DNA of 64,000 bases from Cohnella mopanensis (lineage in GTDB: Bacteria; Bacillota; Bacilli; Paenibacillales; Paenibacillaceae): NCBI RefSeq assembly GCF_022352055.1, contig NZ_JAKRWM010000010.1, positions 186,001 through 250,000 of the forward strand, in the 5' to 3' direction. Shown one piece after another: positions 43,714-52,128 of this stretch. The notes under the pieces are model-generated. The model searched no databases, was not told the origin of the DNA, and was given only the letters and a program-made list of their open reading frames with translations. Each line of letters opens with the position of its first letter. Position 1 is the first letter of the stretch. The translations under genes were made by a program, and so were the position numbers.

Positions 43714-45558
43714 TCACAGCCTCCAGTTATCCAGAATAAAAGTCTTGAAATCTTTCAGCTTATCCGGCGGCATCACTTCCAGCATCTTCTGCGTCAGTTC
43801 CGTCGTAAACCAATCGAAGGTTTCGTAAGTATCCGTCTCCAGGTTATATTTCAGAATATCCCGGGTCGTGAACGATTGGCGGTCCGTCTGCCGGGTGTAG
43901 TATTCCTTCGTAATCTCGTTCATCGAATGAACGGGATTTCCTACGTCGTACTGAGGATACGGCACGCTGACATCAAGCTTGACGATCTCCGACACGCGTT
44001 CGATATATCGGCGTCCGTCCGTCGTATAGTTGAGATGAATATCCACGCGGATAACGTCGATAACCTGTTGCTCGGCGGTGATCATATTGCCCGTGAAACC
44101 GCCCGCGTTCACGAGCGAGTTCCGGATCGCATAGACGAGTTGCTCCGCCATGTTGGCGTGATGCGAGAAGATCGTGAAGATCGATGCGACCTGCCCCATC
44201 TGGATCATCCGGGCGGCGATCGCGTCGGTCGCGACTTCCCCGACGATGGAAACGGCGGCGTCGGATTTCTTGAGCGCATCCTGCAGTTCGGAAGCCGATA
44301 CGTACTCGGTTTCCTGCACGGACAAAATGTTTCTCTCCGGGTATAACTCCCGTAAGTACATCTCCGGCGCCATCTCCAATACCCGCACCGTGTACCGCGG
44401 GTCGATGTACTTAACCGCCGCCGTCATCATGACCGTTTTCCCCGCGCCTTGCCGTCCGGTAAATCCGCAAGTAATTTGCCCCATCATCAAATACATGACC
44501 AGATTAATCGCCAGGTAAGCCTTGTTAACGTAAGGTTTGTCGATGAGCGCGGGCAACGAAGAATCGCTCAGCGTGAACTTACGGATAAACACGGCCCAAT
44601 ATTCCGCGGCCGGCGGCCTTAACGCGAGCACCCGCGATTTGTCGTACATCGTATTGACCAGATAACCGCGCTTTTCGGTCAATGGCCCCGGGTTGTTATA
44701 ACGGCATAAGAGCTGCACGACACGCCTTAATTCCTCTTCCGAGTTAAAAGTGAGAAACCGAAGATGAATGTACTTTCCGTTATAATAGAGCCACACCGAC
44801 CTGGGTGCCTTCATAATGTCCTTATCTTTGTTCAGCAAAGCACTTAGAATGGAACCGGACGTTCCGCAGTTAAATCCGTTGATATTCATCTCTCGTAACG
44901 TGTCGACAACGCCGAAACCCTTGTATCGCTGATAAATCATGATGGAAATGATGTCCAGCATGACGTGATACGTCAGCTCGTAATTTTTCTCCGCATATAT
45001 GGCGTCGATATCCTCGTTCGAGATCAAATAGGAAGGCTGCGACTTTTCCTCGATCTCGTAACGTTCTCTCGCCAATCTATATTCGTTGATCAACTCGGCC
45101 AGCGCGTCCTTGCCGTGCGTTTTCTTATAGAAGTACATCAGGATCTCGAACTTGATCCTTTGGTCCAAGTTGCGCGCATGAAAATCGAATACCTGCAAAA
45201 TATCTTCTTCCGTCTTCAGCAGATCGGCGATCAGACTTCTAATCAAGTCTTGAACGATCAGCTTCGCGGAATCGATGCCGTATACGCAGTTCTGAATCGC
45301 ATCGATAATCCGTGCCCTTCGCTTATATAACGATTCGAATTCCTCATCCGCCATTCCCGCGAAACTTTCATCCTTCACCATGTCTGCGAGACTGTATTTA
45401 ACGATCTCCAGAATTCTGTCCAACGTCAATTTGTCGGACAGCTCGATGTCCGGCTTCTCCCGCTTGGCCTTCAGATATAGAAGGAGTAGCAACAACACAA
45501 TAGCGAGGAGGGTTACTAGGATAAGCAAAGTATTTAAATTCAAGAACGTCTCCTCCAA
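43714..45558 (-). CDS. TadA/CpaF-type secretion ATPase
   Basis: 614 residues. An N-terminal membrane helix (LNTLLILVTLLAIVLLLLLLYL) is unusual, as CpaF is normally soluble. The ATPase core has FTGRQGAGKTVMM (Walker A, about residues 365-378). It is followed by RVLEMAPEMYL, then VSIVGEVATDAIAARMIQMGQ (Walker B and the His-box region) and IFTIFSHHANMAEQL. The catalytic GAGKT is intact. It drives assembly or export by the Tad-like apparatus. It follows the CpaE-like gene by 34 bp and precedes the TadB/C-like gene. Confidence 0.88.
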   Translation of the reverse strand: MEETFLNLNTLLILVTLLAIVLLLLLLYLKAKREKPDIELSDKLTLDRILEIVKYSLADMVKDESFAGMADEEFESLYKRRARIIDAIQNCVYGIDSAKLIVQDLIRSLIADLLKTEEDILQVFDFHARNLDQRIKFEILMYFYKKTHGKDALAELINEYRLARERYEIEEKSQPSYLISNEDIDAIYAEKNYELTYHVMLDIISIMIYQRYKGFGVVDTLREMNINGFNCGTSGSILSALLNKDKDIMKAPRSVWLYYNGKYIHLRFLTFNSEEELRRVVQLLCRYNNPGPLTEKRGYLVNTMYDKSRVLALRPPAAEYWAVFIRKFTLSDSSLPALIDKPYVNKAYLAINLVMYLMMGQITCGFTGRQGAGKTVMMTAAVKYIDPRYTVRVLEMAPEMYLRELYPERNILSVQETEYVSASELQDALKKSDAAVSIVGEVATDAIAARMIQMGQVASIFTIFSHHANMAEQLVYAIRNSLVNAGGFTGNMITAEQQVIDVIRVDIHLNYTTDGRRYIERVSEIVKLDVSVPYPQYDVGNPVHSMNEITKEYYTRQTDRQSFTTRDILKYNLETDTYETFDWFTTELTQKMLEVMPPDKLKDFKTFILDNWRL

Positions 45559-45592
45559 TCCAGCCGGTCTTCACCGAGTGCGGCGCGCTCAC

Positions 45593-46384
45593 TTATTTGT
45601 GCGGCCAAACGGTTTTTCTGCCCAAGTTCGCTAAGATCATCATGATGCATTCCTTTAGATCGTTATGAAGCTCGATGACGCGCGGATCTTTATCGAGAAT
45701 AAAAGACAGGATGCTTTGCAGGTTCCCTCTATTGCTTGTCCGTCTGATGAACGGATTGTAGCTGATCTTGGCGCAGCGTCTGTGCCTCAAGCCGAGTCGC
45801 TTGGTCGTCTCCCTGAAAGCCTCGACGTACGGATCATATTGGTTAAACACGTACACGAGACCTTTGGCGTTCAGATGTTTGATCACTTCGGCCGTTTCCC
45901 AATAGGCTAGCTTATCTCCGACGTCCTTCGATTGGGTCAGGACCATAATGATCAGATCGGCATTGTCGATGACCGACTGCGTTACTTCATCGTAGATTTC
46001 CGTCGTAACGTCCGTGATGACGATCTCGTGGTTCAGACTTTCGATGGCAAACCTGATAAGCTTAGCGCTATCTTCATAAGATACCGTCTCCGAGGCCGTC
46101 TCGATCACTTGCAGATTAGGAACGTTCGGCACCTTGATGCAGTAATCCTGAATTTCGTCTCGCGAGATGGCATTGGCTTCTAGCATCTTGATAACTTGTG
46201 TTAAGTTCCTCGTCATGTCCTCCGTCGACTTTAAGCCAAGCACGCCTGCCATCGCTTTGTTGTTGTTCCCCGTATAAGTAAGGCAAGTTGATAGATTCTG
46301 CGTCTGTGCCAAAGCTACCGCCAAGAGTACGCTGATTGTCGTGCCCCCTTGCCTTCGGTCCGGAGAGATAACGGCGATATTCAT
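45593..46384 (-). CDS. CpaE/MinD-like protein with degenerate Walker A
   Basis: 263 residues from ATG 46384 (GGAGGTGGGG upstream, ATGA overlap with the preceding gene). It begins with a MinD-type strand and loop, MNIAVISPDRRQGGTT, where the deviant Walker A (KGGxGKT) has lost its lysines. Later strands EIVITDVTTE and LIIMVLTQSKDVG match the switch regions of MinD/ParA folds. CpaE-type proteins position Tad pili at the membrane. Loss of the Lys suggests weak or no ATP hydrolysis. Confidence 0.72.
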   Translation of the reverse strand: MNIAVISPDRRQGGTTISVLLAVALAQTQNLSTCLTYTGNNNKAMAGVLGLKSTEDMTRNLTQVIKMLEANAISRDEIQDYCIKVPNVPNLQVIETASETVSYEDSAKLIRFAIESLNHEIVITDVTTEIYDEVTQSVIDNADLIIMVLTQSKDVGDKLAYWETAEVIKHLNAKGLVYVFNQYDPYVEAFRETTKRLGLRHRRCAKISYNPFIRRTSNRGNLQSILSFILDKDPRVIELHNDLKECIMMILANLGRKTVWPHK

Positions 46385-46953
46385 TTGCCCCACCTCCTCG
46401 TCAGCAGCTTAAGAGCTGTTTTGAATTTTAGATTAAGCTCTGGCGCCAGCATTGTGGCTAGTCCCTTATTCAATTCCGGTGACGGTACTGGGTTCAGGAT
46501 ACGATAAGTCTCGATCTCCTCCACGTTTTTCCAAAGCGAAGCTAGCGGCGATACGTTGATTGCATCTTTCTCGCGCTTGCGGTCATAGGTCAACTTGATC
46601 GTCTTGTAATTGCCCAGAATATCTAGGAAGGCTTGCTCCTCTTCGTTAGGCGCATAGCTCTTGACGTAAATAATCTGAGACAGATTCTCCGGTAATGTAT
46701 CCTGAATATCGAAGATGACATGCTCGAAATCGTCTTGCGTATAACCTACTTCTTCGAATATTTCATCCGGCGAAGCATCCGAGATAGCAATCATCATATT
46801 TGCAAGATGCCCCTGCGATTCTCCTGGCGCCAGCAGCCGCTTGTAGTGCCGGTTGTTGCTGAACAATGCGACGTCTCCGGTAGCTTGCAGCAATTTCATG
46901 AGCGCATAGATGACGGGGCGCTTATCCGTATATCCGTATACACCGATTAGCAT
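46381..46953 (-). CDS. MinD-fold-like protein without P-loop, Tad cluster
   Basis: 190 residues. It starts MLIGVYGYTDKRPVIYALMKLL, a strand-loop-helix like a ParA/MinD start but with no GK[ST]. A further strand HVIFDIQDTLPENLSQIIYV matches the Walker B/switch area. It is overlapped by the next gene (ATGA) and abuts the SAF-domain gene (shared base), so it is coupled to both. It may form a heterodimer with the 263-residue MinD-like protein. Confidence 0.6.
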   Translation of the reverse strand: MLIGVYGYTDKRPVIYALMKLLQATGDVALFSNNRHYKRLLAPGESQGHLANMMIAISDASPDEIFEEVGYTQDDFEHVIFDIQDTLPENLSQIIYVKSYAPNEEEQAFLDILGNYKTIKLTYDRKREKDAINVSPLASLWKNVEEIETYRILNPVPSPELNKGLATMLAPELNLKFKTALKLLTRRWGK

Positions 46954-47984
46954 TATTCTACGACTCCTTCCTCGACGGTGAAGGATGAGGAGTTGGATGA
47001 CTTAGGCGTTCCCGAGGATGGCTGTGTCGTCGTACCCTGATCTGGCTGGGAATTCAGCGCATTCTGCGCTTGCAAGTCCATTAATGCCTTCGCGTCGTTC
47101 TCCAACTGCGTTGCCCCGCTGTCGATTTTCCCTTGTATCTCGCTTCTACCCGACGAAATCACCGATCCAATCTCTGCCGTAACACTTAGAATAGCCGCGT
47201 CGATAATTTTTCTCCTCGTATCGTTTATCTCGCCGTTGACTTGCTCTGCTACATTCGGATCAAGCATCATGATCGATTGGATGTTTTTCGGAATCGCATA
47301 GTATTCGATAGCCGGTTTCTGAATACCCGGTTCGACATACCTCGCCATATACAATGTGGCTCCATCACTCTTTTGTAGGAAATAATCGACTAATGCCGCT
47401 TGATAGAAATGAATTTCGTTTTCCGTCATCCGCAGCTTCATTGTCTTGTCATGAATCGCCTCAATGCGCTTATGGGTGAGGACGATAAAATCTTCTCCGC
47501 GCGGATAGACGATTCTGTAGTCGATATAATCGCCCACCTTGATGCCGATCGGTAGCACGTTCGCGACGACGTCGTAATCCCGGGTCGTGTCGTCGATCGG
47601 ATCGTCCATGACGAAGTCCATGCTGAGCGGAGTGCCGGAATTCAATCCGATTCGGTAGTATTTGCCGATAATCGCTTCCGGGTCTAGAATAAAACTTCTC
47701 GTCAGCAATGATTGCGGTATTTCCCGAAGTTCCAAATCGGTTTCCTCGATCGTCTTGCCGGGGAACAATTCGGAAGCGCCTTCCTTCACCGTCCAGATGC
47801 CGACCATCGGACCGTATTCGTCGATTGTAGCCTGCAATACCGCCTTCTCCTCTTCGAACTTCTTGGTCATAGCCTCTTGCTTAGGTCCCCACAAAATGAA
47901 GTATTGACCGACGTTGGTCAGTATGAATAGCACTATTATGCTTATTAAGACCACAATCGTCTTCCAATTCCATTCGATATTCAT
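46953..47984 (-). CDS. CpaB/RcpC-like SAF-domain membrane protein
   Basis: 343 residues from ATG 47984 (TTGGAGG, 8 nt). One N-terminal membrane helix (TIVVLISIIVLFILTNVGQYFI), a short coiled coil, then a SAF-type beta-clip region (about 75-145: AIIGKYYRIGLNSGTPLS) and an extended C-terminal domain ending in a Ser/Pro/Gln-rich tail. CpaB/RcpC proteins sit outside the membrane in Tad systems. The second gene of the Tad transcript. Confidence 0.75.
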   Translation of the reverse strand: MNIEWNWKTIVVLISIIVLFILTNVGQYFILWGPKQEAMTKKFEEEKAVLQATIDEYGPMVGIWTVKEGASELFPGKTIEETDLELREIPQSLLTRSFILDPEAIIGKYYRIGLNSGTPLSMDFVMDDPIDDTTRDYDVVANVLPIGIKVGDYIDYRIVYPRGEDFIVLTHKRIEAIHDKTMKLRMTENEIHFYQAALVDYFLQKSDGATLYMARYVEPGIQKPAIEYYAIPKNIQSIMMLDPNVAEQVNGEINDTRRKIIDAAILSVTAEIGSVISSGRSEIQGKIDSGATQLENDAKALMDLQAQNALNSQPDQGTTTQPSSGTPKSSNSSSFTVEEGVVE

Positions 47985-48043
47985 ATTTACATCCTCCAAG
48001 AGAATCTTAATAATCATTCACTTTGCGTTTGAACCCTGAATGC

Positions 48044-48631
48044 TCACTTGCTGACAAATTGCTCCGGATCGGGCAGCGGTCCTTGAATATCGTGAAATAC
48101 TTTGATGCTGTTCTTCAGAACGATAACCCGGGATACGATAGCCTTTTTCTCCAAATAGATGTCGATGTAATTCGTTGTTGCGTAAAGACCTATCGTTCGC
48201 CAACCATCTTGATGCAATGTCTCCAGATAAGCCGAGGTGTTCTCTAATGTTGAATCGTATGTATAAGGAATTGACGGATGTATGTTAAGCCTTAAGCTTG
48301 ACGGATCGATCAGAGAGGTTTCTGTTAAGTATGCAAATTCCGCAACGGGTTTGCTGCTGGATATCTTCATGATGGGAGCGACTTGGCCGGTTACTTTGCG
48401 TAGCGGCGTGGTCGTATTTGCGTTCGTCTCTTTAAGGTAGAGGGTATCGCCCTTCGCGTAGACGATATAATGCGAACCGTTGGCGCTCGCCTCCCTGACG
48501 ATAGTTCCTTCGCTCTGCTGTTGAGCTAACGAATTCTGTTGGGCTGCCGAGTGCTGTTGGGCCAAAAAGTAGATGGGTAGAGGTATAAGCGTTAGCAGAA
48601 TACCGATCACGACGGCTACCGGTTTCTTCAA
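48044..48631 (-). CDS. Membrane-anchored protein, first gene of the Tad cluster
   Basis: 195 residues, TTG start (AAAGGTG upstream). An N-terminal signal-anchor (VAVVIGILLTLIPLPIYFLAQ) is followed by a Gln/Ser/Ala-rich stretch (QQHSAAQQNSLAQQQSE) and a beta-rich external domain. No named family recognised. It lies 59 bp upstream of the SAF-domain gene. Nothing on this strand lies immediately upstream, so the Tad transcript probably begins before it. Confidence 0.65.
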   Translation of the reverse strand: MKKPVAVVIGILLTLIPLPIYFLAQQHSAAQQNSLAQQQSEGTIVREASANGSHYIVYAKGDTLYLKETNANTTTPLRKVTGQVAPIMKISSSKPVAEFAYLTETSLIDPSSLRLNIHPSIPYTYDSTLENTSAYLETLHQDGWRTIGLYATTNYIDIYLEKKAIVSRVIVLKNSIKVFHDIQGPLPDPEQFVSK

Positions 48632-48768
48632 AGGAGCACCACACCTTTAATCGGAGAATGGAATTTCGTAATCGCTGCTTTTAATCGCAGTCTTGCACTG
48701 AAAATTACGTTTATGATAGAATGACAAATAAGCGACTTTATGCAGTGCATCAAAGTTGCAATCACGGG

Positions 48769-48822
48769 AACCAATACCAGCCGACCGGCCAAAGTTAACT
48801 GGTATTGGTTTTTAATTTTTTT
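48769..48822 (+). terminator. 12-bp hairpin with T tract, oriented away from any gene
   Basis: AACCAATACCAG (48769-48780) pairs perfectly with CTGGTATTGGTT (48799-48810), with an 18-nt loop, and TTTTTAATTTTTTT follows on the plus strand. It has the form of a plus-strand terminator, yet no plus-strand gene precedes it. It may end an antisense or small RNA, or act in the minus-strand leader of the Tad transcript. Confidence 0.55.
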
Positions 48823-49120
48823 GAAAACATATATCCTCAAAATTGTCAATATACTATTCAATTCTTTCAATTCCTCTTGACAAGGAGAGTATAGCATCTA
48901 GTTGTTTTAGTGTATATCTCTTTTTTTGTTGAAAATTGTAATATTTTGTCGAATATCATCTCTTTAGGTAGTTTTTAGGTTTATACGCCGGGGAATATTG
49001 TCATATTTTTGCTCGATTGATTGCTGCTTAAGATGTGCTCGCTAGTTCAACGGTCATGCTCAAAAAGGCCTTGAAGGTGTTAACCTCAAAGCCGATTTGA
49101 CACGATTTATTGAGATATTG

Positions 49121-49299
49121 CCGGACATCAGAGACCTTATTTGCCGTACAGACCTCTGTTGCTGAGTTCTTACGGACACTACAGACCTTATTCCTCAAAT
49201 CCCCATGCGTTTTGGAGCTATTTCGAGCAAATAAAGGCTCCTGTGTCCGTTTGAAAGCGATTCGAACCTAAAATTCACAAATAAGGGCTCCTGTGTCCG
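49121..49299. repeat. Four degenerate 23-bp intergenic repeats, two in each orientation
   Basis: CGGACATCAGAGACCTTATT (from 49122) and CGGACACTACAGACCTTATT (from 49173) are direct copies. GCAAATAAAGGCTCCTGTGT (from 49227) and ACAAATAAGGGCTCCTGTGT (from 49277) are the same element in reverse. A shortened copy (CCGTACAGACCTC, 49144) lies between the first two. The CGGAC-x-ACAGA core is shared with the reverse complement of the 51-bp array at 364-710. Confidence 0.75.
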
Positions 49300-49356
49300 T
49301 TTGGGTGCGACGCCTAAACCCGTTGTCATGTTCTAAGAGAATTCCCCCATTTCCAT

Positions 49357-49381
49357 AAAAAAAGCGCCCTCGAAAGGACGC
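49357..49381 (-). terminator. Terminator of the yqeG-yqeM operon
   Basis: On the minus strand GCGTCCT pairs with AGGGCGC (one G-T pair) around TTCG, followed by seven T. It lies 20 bp after the methyltransferase stop. Confidence 0.85.
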
Positions 49382-49401
49382 CTCAATTCATGCTATAGAC
49401 A

Positions 49402-50196
49402 TTATTCCGGCTTGCGAGCCACGTAAAACAATCGCTCCGATTCCTCGTTCGGCTTATCCCAAGTAAAATCGGCTAGACGATGCAGGATTTCGAACCCGGC
49501 TTCGGTCAGTTGCTCCGCGATCCAGTCGGGATCGTAAACTCTCTGAACGTGGGACTCCTCGAAACGACTGTATAACGCGCCATTTCCTCCACCGTTCGAC
49601 GACTCCTCTTGGATGAAAAAAGTAAGCGAATGCTCGATCTCCATCCGAACGGGATCGTAATCGCTCGTCCATAAATAAGCGACATCCTTCTCATCGTAGA
49701 CGAATGGCTGCTCTTCCGCATACCTCTCCAATTGCCTAGGGGAGTGAACATCGAACAGGAACAAACCGCCAGGTGCCAACCCTTGATAGGTATGACGTAT
49801 CGTGGACGTTATATCCTCCGGTTCCGTCAAATAGTTCAAGCAGTCGCAGAAGCTGATAACCGCATCCACGGAATGCGGAAGCTCCCAATCCCGCATATCT
49901 TGCTGCAGCCAACGAATCGTCCCTGGCTCATCCCGGTGTCCGCTTCGCGATGGCGGTTCGTCCCATTTACTTCGGGCAACCGATAACATCTCCGAAGAAA
50001 TATCGATGCCGAACACGCTAAAGCCCGAGCGGGCTAACGGGATCGTCATATTGCCCGTTCCACAGCCGAGATCCACGACGGTCTTAGGGATGCCGTACTT
50101 ATCCCAGCATCGGCGAGCGAAGCTCATCCAATCGGAATACGGCATCTCTTCCATCAAACGGTCATATACGGCGGCGAACTGCCGGTAAGTACGCAT
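49402..50196 (-). CDS. yqeM: SAM-dependent methyltransferase (YqeM-like)
   Basis: 264 residues, class I Rossmann methyltransferase: motif I VVDLGCGTGN (residues 41-50), acidic motif II FGIDIS, and a DAVISFCDCLNYL motif IV. The N-terminus YRQFAAVYDRLM and the C-terminal FTWDKPNEESERLFYVARK match the YqeM group. It is the last gene of the conserved block that in B. subtilis ends next to comER. Methyl acceptor unknown. Confidence 0.88.
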   Translation of the reverse strand: MRTYRQFAAVYDRLMEEMPYSDWMSFARRCWDKYGIPKTVVDLGCGTGNMTIPLARSGFSVFGIDISSEMLSVARSKWDEPPSRSGHRDEPGTIRWLQQDMRDWELPHSVDAVISFCDCLNYLTEPEDITSTIRHTYQGLAPGGLFLFDVHSPRQLERYAEEQPFVYDEKDVAYLWTSDYDPVRMEIEHSLTFFIQEESSNGGGNGALYSRFEESHVQRVYDPDWIAEQLTEAGFEILHRLADFTWDKPNEESERLFYVARKPE

Positions 50197-50234
50197 GGTT
50201 GTCTCCCCAGTCTCTGTCAGATATCGCTTAGAGG

Positions 50235-51179
50235 CTAAGTCGCCGAGTTCCCGTCCTCCGGGTTCGGCTTATCGTTCGACTCTTCTTGAGCCGAAACCAG
50301 ATGAGTCCAATTGCCCTTCTGCGTGATAAGGCCTTCCTTCATCAGCTTCCCGAGCGCTCTCTTGAAAGCCGATTTACTAAGCTGGAACCGACGTTGAATA
50401 TCATCGGCGCTTGTCTGATCGGAATACGGCATCGCTCCGCCCGGCCGTTCCTTGAGAAAAGCAAGGATCCGGTCCGCGTCTTCCAACCTTCCGACTTCTT
50501 TGCTCGCCTTAATGCTTAGGGACACTCGGCCGTCCTCGCGAACTTGCGTCACTCGACCACTGAATTTCTGACCGATTCGCAGCGGATGCGTCATCGATGC
50601 GTCATGGATATATCCGAGTACGCCAAAGCCTAATAGACCACCGTCTACCAAAGTGAACACGCCGTCCCGATAGACGTCCGTCACCCAACCTTCGCGCCAC
50701 TCGTTAAGCCAAGTCGTCGGTGCCCGTACGACTTTCGGAGCGAAATCGTCGATCTTCGCAAGACGCGCTAGCATACGTCCTTCTTTGTCCTGCTTCATGA
50801 CGACGAACAGCTCATCTCCGGTCTGCGGCCACACGTTCTTACGCTCCGGAGGAAATTGCTTTAACGGGAGCAACAATTGACGGCCAATTCCCATCTCCAG
50901 GAAAAACCCGAAATGAGGATGGAAATCAGCAACCGTCAGCTTAGCCATCTCTCCCAGTACGATGAGGGGTTTGCGCAAGGTCGCGGTAATCCGCTCCTTG
51001 TCGTCGTGGAACAAGAATACTTCGATCTCCGTATCGACTTCCGGTTTAGTACCGACAACCTCGCCGTAAGGAAGATGGACTTCCGGCCCCTCTTCCGGTC
51101 CGAAACCGAGGAACCAGCCGTACGGAGATATTTCCCTGCGAACCCACAAGTGCTGCAGCGTGCCAGCGGTTAGGTTCAT
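50235..51179 (-). CDS. cvfB: CvfB/YitL-like S1 RNA-binding protein
   Basis: 314 residues: two or three OB/S1-type beta barrels (residues 1-140 with GEVVGTKPEVDTEIEVF; 160-220 with GRVTQVREDGRVSLSIK) and a C-terminal winged helix (SADDIQRRFQLSKSAFKRALGKLMKEGLI). This is the architecture of CvfB, an RNA-binding regulator affecting virulence genes in S. aureus. It overlaps rsfS by 4 bp. It is not part of the B. subtilis yqe block. Confidence 0.9.
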   Translation of the reverse strand: MNLTAGTLQHLWVRREISPYGWFLGFGPEEGPEVHLPYGEVVGTKPEVDTEIEVFLFHDDKERITATLRKPLIVLGEMAKLTVADFHPHFGFFLEMGIGRQLLLPLKQFPPERKNVWPQTGDELFVVMKQDKEGRMLARLAKIDDFAPKVVRAPTTWLNEWREGWVTDVYRDGVFTLVDGGLLGFGVLGYIHDASMTHPLRIGQKFSGRVTQVREDGRVSLSIKASKEVGRLEDADRILAFLKERPGGAMPYSDQTSADDIQRRFQLSKSAFKRALGKLMKEGLITQKGNWTHLVSAQEESNDKPNPEDGNSAT

Positions 51180-51520
51180 ACGGATTCAACTGCCTTCGCG
51201 TCAGACCACAAGCGCTCCAAATGGTAATACTCCCGTTCATCGCGATGGAATACGTGAGCGACGACATCTCCCATGTCCACAAGCACCCAACGCGCCGTAT
51301 CCATTCCCTCCATACGGACTCTTTTACCGCTTAGCTCTGCGCTTTTACGGATTTCCGTTGCGATAGACAACACCTGCGTGTCCGAATTCCCGTGACAGAT
51401 GACGAAATAATCGGCAATCAATGAGATTCCTTGCAAGTTCAAAGCTACGACATCATGGGCTTTCTTCTCTTCTGCTGCATTGAGTACGGCTTTCAATAAT
51501 TGTTCTGCGCTACCTGCCAT
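51176..51520 (-). CDS. rsfS: Ribosomal silencing factor RsfS (YqeL)
   Basis: 114 residues. RsfS binds ribosomal protein L14 and blocks subunit joining when nutrients are scarce. Typical segments: KKAHDVVALNLQGISLIADYFVICHG, then WVLVDMGDVVAHVFHRDEREYYHLERLW. Same length as its homologues. It lies 23 bp after yqeK in the conserved block. Confidence 0.96.
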   Translation of the reverse strand: MAGSAEQLLKAVLNAAEEKKAHDVVALNLQGISLIADYFVICHGNSDTQVLSIATEIRKSAELSGKRVRMEGMDTARWVLVDMGDVVAHVFHRDEREYYHLERLWSDAKAVESV

Positions 51521-51543
51521 GTCTCAGCCTCCGTTTACTATGT

Positions 51544-52128
51544 TTATTGTTCGTTTGTTTGTGCTAGTTTGAATTGCAAAATGAGATCGTTCCTTGCCAG
51601 TACCGTTAATGGAAAAATGCGTTTCCCTCGCTCTACAAGCACTTCGATCGTTGAACCGAATGCCGAGATGAGCGCTTCTTCCAAGCTAATTTTGGCAAGT
51701 TCGCGAAGTTTATTCACGCCCGGAAAATCTCTTCCCGGTTCTATATAATCCGCTAAACAAACGATTTTGTCCAGCTTCGTCATGTTTTCCCGTCCGGATG
51801 TATGATAGCGGATCGCGTCCAAAACCTCCGCATCGGTTATCCCATGCTCGCTTTCCACGGCCCATGCCCCGACGTGCGCATGCCATAGCTCTTTGTCGTG
51901 CACGAGCAGTTCCGAAGGCAAATCGTGTTGGCGTATGACGGCTTCCATCCGATCGATCGCCCATGCTTTCGAATAGTCGTGCAATAACGCGGCTAACTCC
52001 GCCTTGTCGGGATCGCCGCCGTAACGCTTGGCTAGCTTGATCGCGGTGTCCACTACCCCGAGGGTATGCTTCCACCTTTTGTCGGGCATCTGCTGCCTTG
52101 TCGCTTCCCTTAACGTCTCAAGATTCAT
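51544..52128 (-). CDS. yqeK: HD-domain hydrolase YqeK (diadenosine tetraphosphatase)
   Basis: 194 residues from ATG 52128 (AAAGGA, 8 nt; the longer reading from 52158 has no site). HD-domain metal ligands: RWKHTLGVVD (His), AALLHDYSK (HD), HAHVGAW (His) and a later LADYIEPGR (Asp). YqeK cleaves Ap4A symmetrically to ADP. It overlaps nadD by 11 bp, as is usual for this pair. Confidence 0.94.
   Translation of the reverse strand: MNLETLREATRQQMPDKRWKHTLGVVDTAIKLAKRYGGDPDKAELAALLHDYSKAWAIDRMEAVIRQHDLPSELLVHDKELWHAHVGAWAVESEHGITDAEVLDAIRYHTSGRENMTKLDKIVCLADYIEPGRDFPGVNKLRELAKISLEEALISAFGSTIEVLVERGKRIFPLTVLARNDLILQFKLAQTNEQ

Larger units (their letters stand above)
48632..49401. other. 770-bp intergenic region at the right edge of the island
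   Basis: No gene is supported here. It holds the presumed promoter region of the Tad transcript (A+T-rich; no single convincing -35/-10 pair), a strong 12-bp hairpin (48769-48822), a set of degenerate 23-bp repeats (49121-49299) and the yqeM terminator (49357-49381). An 89-codon open frame on the minus strand (48628-48897) covers the hairpin and has no ribosome binding site. Confidence 0.7.

Noticed and set aside
7366-48631. Prophage
   Set aside because: No terminase, portal, capsid, tail or integrase gene is present; the phage-like helical small proteins are better explained as T7SS components.
48721-48830. c-di-GMP (GEMM) riboswitch upstream of the Tad genes
   Set aside because: I looked for the conserved GEMM core and found no match on either strand; only a simple hairpin is supported.
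48628-48897. Open frame of 89 codons upstream of the Tad cluster
   Set aside because: No ribosome binding site, it crosses the 12-bp hairpin, and its composition is unlike a protein gene.
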